A stretch of DNA of 64,000 nt, from the NCBI GenBank assembly GCA_012932865.1, contig SAXG01000021.1, forward strand, positions 62,001 to 126,000, written 5' to 3'. This DNA comes from Amylostereum areolatum (taxonomy: Eukaryota > Basidiomycota > Agaricomycetes > Russulales > Stereaceae). Shown here piece after piece: positions 60,898-64,000 of the stretch. The notes under the pieces were generated by a model. It was not told the DNA's origin. It saw nothing but the letters and a program-made list of their open reading frames with translations, and searched no databases. Positions within the stretch are counted from its first letter, which is position 1. The number at the start of each line of letters is the position of its first letter. A program made the translations under genes and the position numbers.

Positions 60898-62538
60898 TTA
60901 CAGGCGATCTACGACACGTTGATCAACCACCCTTGAAGAAAACAAAGAGCGATGACTTACCGACGTTCCCGAGATCCGTGCAGGCCTCCTTAACGCGAAC
61001 GGTGAGCGTCTTTTCGCCCTCACGGACCCAGACACGGGGATCGTAAAACTAAACGTCTCCTTAGTCGACAGCCGGGACGCTTAGAGGATGGAAAGAACAC
61101 ACCTTCTTGTTGGGCTTGTCAGGGCCGTCGGGGTTGCCAACCTGGGCCAGCAGATATTCCTTCTTGTTGAGGACGAAGTCACGAATACCAGCCTAGGTAC
61201 GCAAACTGGGTGTCTGGAGGGAGGATCCATCGGAAACAATTGAGTGAAACTAAACAGTAGGACGCACCAGTGTCAACGTTCATCTTCACAACACCATTTC
61301 CTACGGCCGTCTTGATCTCCTCCTTCGTGGAACCAGATCCACCATGGAAGACGAGGAACCTGACAGAACATGAGATATACCTCGCAGACATGATACAAAC
61401 GCACGTACAATGGCTGCTCAAGCTTTCCACCGACCTTCTCCTTCGTGTATGCCTGGTGCTTGGCAAGGAGTTCAGGGTGCAACTTGACGTTACCAGGTTT
61501 GTAAACACCGTGGACGTTTCCGAATGCAGCGGCAATGCTGAAATTGGGGCCGATTTTGCTCAGCGCGGCGTGGACGTCGTATACATCCTCCGGCTGGGTG
61601 TAAAGGCTGTTGTTGTCGACGCCAGTGTTGTCCACACCGTCCTCCTCACCACCGGTGATGCCAATCTCCATCTCAAGCCAAAGGCCAATCGGAGCCATGC
61701 GCTCGAAATACTTCACGCAGGTGGCGATGTTCTGTTCCTTCGGCTCCTCGGAGAGATCGAGCATGTGGGAGGAGAATAGGGGCTCTTGGTGCTGCTTGAA
61801 GTATGCCTCGTCGGCAGCGAGCATGCCATCGAACCAAGGAAGGAGTTTCTCGGCACAATGGTCAGAGTGTAGGATGACCGGGCTGGGAAGGCACGAAGTA
61901 AGGACCCGCGTGATATCGGATCGGGGGAAAGCCTTACACGCCGTAGGCCTTCGCGACCGTCCGGATGTGGTGAGCGGCGGCGACGGCACCGGTGATAGAT
62001 GCCTGCTGCTTGTCGTTGGCAAGGCCTTTGCCAGCGAAGTATGCGGCGCCACCTTGAGAGACTTGGAGGATGATGGGAGCCTTGATATCACTGGTAGAAA
62101 AGACGAATACCTTGAGCACAAGGAAGATGCCAAGAAACCAAAAATGTGCTACGCACCGAGCAGCCTCGAGAACAGCGTTGGCCGTCGATGAGGAAGGTGA
62201 CATTCTAGATCCCCTGTCAGCCCTATGAATGAACTCGAGATTGAGAGGGTGCACTTACGATTGCCTACGATTTGAGCGGCGTTAGGAAAGATCGATAGAT
62301 GTAAACTTAAGATTACTCACGGGGATGGCAAACTGTAGAGAGAGGATATTTCACGTAGGTCAGATAGAGAACCTTGCTGGATGTGAATATGGATACGGAC
62401 CTTGTGTTCCTTCGCATAGTCGAAGACCTTGCGGACGTTGTCGCCGGTGAGAACACCAGGCCTGATCTAGACATCAGTTTCGCGACCAGAAGATCAAACG
62501 CGGGCGAGACGCACGGGCACGATGTCGAGGATACCCAT
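60898..62538 (-). CDS. FBA1: Class II fructose-bisphosphate aldolase
   Basis: Eleven exons: 62515-62538, 62401-62461, 62321-62332 (12 nt), 62259-62264 (6 nt), 62157-62204, 61938-62090, 61409-61882, 61268-61359, 61103-61213, 60961-61048 and 60898-60908 (11 nt). After three extra bases this is 358 aa, the normal length. Class II zinc aldolase marks: ILHSDHCAEKLLPW (zinc His), EMEIGITGGEEDGVDN, IAAAFGNVHGVYKPGNV, FHGGSGST and KMNVDTDTQFAY. It cleaves fructose 1,6-bisphosphate to triose phosphates in cytosolic glycolysis. Extra bases lie near 62459 (VPAGVLTGDNV), 62194 (NVTSSSTANAV) and 61192 (YLAGIRDFV). The very short 5' exons are typical of highly expressed basidiomycete genes. The last exon ending DRL was preferred to read-through. 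Confidence 0.88.
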
Positions 62539-63650
62539 GATGAGGCGGTTAATGTCGAGAAGGAGAGGGGAGGGAAATGCGGACTTGGTCGTGGAAGAAC
62601 GGGAGGGTTTTATTTGCGCGGCCTACTGGAAAGCGGCTGTCTCCGCTCCGTTATCTGACGTCAACAAAGTCCACGACAAGCCCGTGCTGATAACATCGCC
62701 TGGCAGCTTTGGCCCAGCTCATCGAACCACGGCCCGCTTGACTCTACGAGTTTCCGCATCGTTCTCATCTCCTCCCAGATCACTCTCACACCGTCACGAT
62801 GATACCCTAGTAGGTCCCTCCTAGTCCCCGACATTCATCTCCGCGCGCACCCTTGGTCTTTCCCTATGGCCACTCTGGATCCCAGTTGAAAAGGAAACTT
62901 CGAGCCCCAGTACCAGCGCTCTGACGTCCAGGCCTCGGCGCTATCCTCTCCGAGTGTTTGAACTTGGCTGTGGACTTTTCATTGCAACCAGCGTGAACGC
63001 CGGAATAAATCGCCCCAATGTCTCCTCGTGTTATGAAAGAAAGGTGCGCACCACTTGGATGCAGTTGATCCCTCACTAACGGATACTAGGGATGTTGTTG
63101 TTGCACGAAAGGTCCTGATGATGGCAGTGTCTGGCCCACCGCTCCACAGTCTTGTAGCGCTACCCGCACACCTCTCGGACCTATGGTCCATCTATCCTTA
63201 GAGGGATGAATAAATGTGGAGTGTAAGAGCGCTCTGGTCGAGCTCGTACACTGTGGGCACCGGGAGCCGGGGAGCAGGCGAAACCAAGGAGTTTGCGTAG
63301 TTGCAAAATGCGACTACAGTGTATCGTCATATTCAACAACAACGGACAACATAGGTAAGCCCTTGAATTGGACCTTGATGCACCGGGTTTACCAGTCCTA
63401 TGTCATTACAGTTGCAAAAGTTAGTTGACAGTAGTATCAAACCCATCTGCTTCCCGCACTCGGCGTCGTATGCGTTTTCTCGATGCATTTGGTCTCATCA
63501 CCCATTGTGCACCGTGAATCCGACAAATACCGGTCCTGGTCTCCCTGGACGGTCTCCATGTCTGCGCCACGCTATCATATTCATGCGGTGTCCCTGCCGA
63601 ACTGCAGCACATCCCCCTGCTCAGTTTGTATGAGCACCGATACTACCAAG
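62539..63650. other. Intergenic, probable FBA promoter and unassigned DNA
   Basis: The first 300 bases upstream of the FBA start are CT-rich, as in strong basidiomycete promoters. The remaining frames are short and unconvincing. Confidence 0.4.
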
Positions 63651-63654
63651 GCCA

Positions 63655-64000
63655 AGGTATAAAGCTCTCGATGTCTGGTGCCTTTCCCCGTCATCCTATA
63701 TGCACCATGTTCGGAGGATCGGGTGGCGAGCACTTACAGTCCCAAGCCGTCCGCGACCAGCTATCCGGCATCACAAATTGCCGCATCATTAACATTCCCC
63801 AGGTCCTTGAGACTGCATTTTTTGGTGCGCAAATGCCTTCCTTTCCGACAGGCTGAATCTAAGGCAGCGATCTCAGGCATGTTCACGGCGCTAATTCCCA
63901 TTTCCACCAGTGTGTTAATGTAAGCGCTTTCGGCATCTCCACCTTATGGAAGCAGTAAGGAACTCATTCCTACAGCTCAAATGGTCTTAACAATCGGCCC
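63655..64000 (-). CDS. Partial gene at the right edge, unknown
   Basis: On the minus strand a coherent frame covers about 63770-63950 (AESAYINTLVEMGISAVN..., ...SLKDLGNVNDAAICDAG). It meets a TAG near 63769. Skipping one base there continues as SWSRTAWD, followed by a GTAAGT donor and a possible last exon ending IPWPW near 63655. The 5' part lies beyond the window. I recognise no family. Confidence 0.4.

Noticed and set aside
1..64000. CRISPR arrays, viral genes, toxin systems or a biosynthetic cluster
   Set aside because: No repeat-spacer array, capsid, polymerase, integrase or core biosynthetic enzyme was recognised; gene content is ordinary nuclear fungal.

Overview
The window is nuclear DNA of a filamentous basidiomycete, most likely an Agaricomycete. 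Coding exons are GC-rich and broken by many 45-65 nt GT-AG introns. The gene set is typical of that group: a BTB/POZ protein, a SMYD-like SET protein, a Msb1/Mug8-domain protein, a secreted S41-type protease and a six-hairpin glycosidase, beside universal genes (SMC2, SDH4, cyclophilin, FBA, RRP45, SET1). There is no prokaryotic, viral or plasmid signal. All products are inferred from sequence motifs and remembered family features; no database search was run.

Layout. 0-3 kb: Ser/Pro-rich coiled-coil protein (+). 3-5.9 kb: mostly non-coding, with one small minus-strand coding patch. 5.9-6.8 kb: BTB/POZ protein (+). 6.8-10.3 kb: gene-poor, with iterated GATTCTC motifs. 10.3-12.5 kb: mitochondrial ABC1/ADCK1-like kinase (+). 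12.9-14.2 kb: SET-domain protein (-). 14.6 kb: tRNA-Thr(UGU) with an intron. 14.8-16.0 kb: unknown protein (+). 16.5-18.6 kb: SDH4 and an EFM7-like methyltransferase (both -). 20.1-20.9 kb: cyclophilin (+). 21.5-25.3 kb: Msb1/Mug8-domain protein (-). 25.9-26.6 kb: single-TM PPxY protein (-). 27.5-31.8 kb: condensin SMC2, 15 exons (+). 32.7-36.1 kb: DUF262 protein (+). 38.3-40.0 kb: six-hairpin glycosidase (+). 40.3-41.4 kb: exosome RRP45 (-). 42.1-43.4 kb: Old Yellow Enzyme family (+). 43.8-48.6 kb: SET1 histone methyltransferase (-). 49.7-52.5 kb: S41-like protease (-). 53.4-55.1 kb: alpha/beta hydrolase (+). 55.6-58.1 kb: signal-peptide/TM protein with a long Ser/Pro tail (+). 58.7-60.5 kb: Rsc7/Npl6 chromatin-remodeller subunit (-). 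60.9-62.5 kb: class II fructose-bisphosphate aldolase (-). The right edge holds a possible partial gene (-). The genes are ordinary single-function neighbours; no operon-like system or biosynthetic cluster is evident.

The most striking pattern is technical or evolutionary. About a dozen genes (SET-like, DUF262, glycosidase, RRP45, OYE, SET1, S41, hydrolase, Rsc7, FBA and others) keep a recognisable protein only if single extra bases are skipped. I count roughly 40 insertions against one or two deletions. Exon lengths of six re-annotated genes confirm this arithmetically. Other genes (SMC2, ADCK1-like, SDH4, EFM7, cyclophilin, BTB) are perfectly open. Clustered, insertion-biased indels point first to unpolished long-read sequence; pseudogenes or +1 recoding are less likely alternatives. 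Coordinates below give the whole gene, with exons in the evidence.
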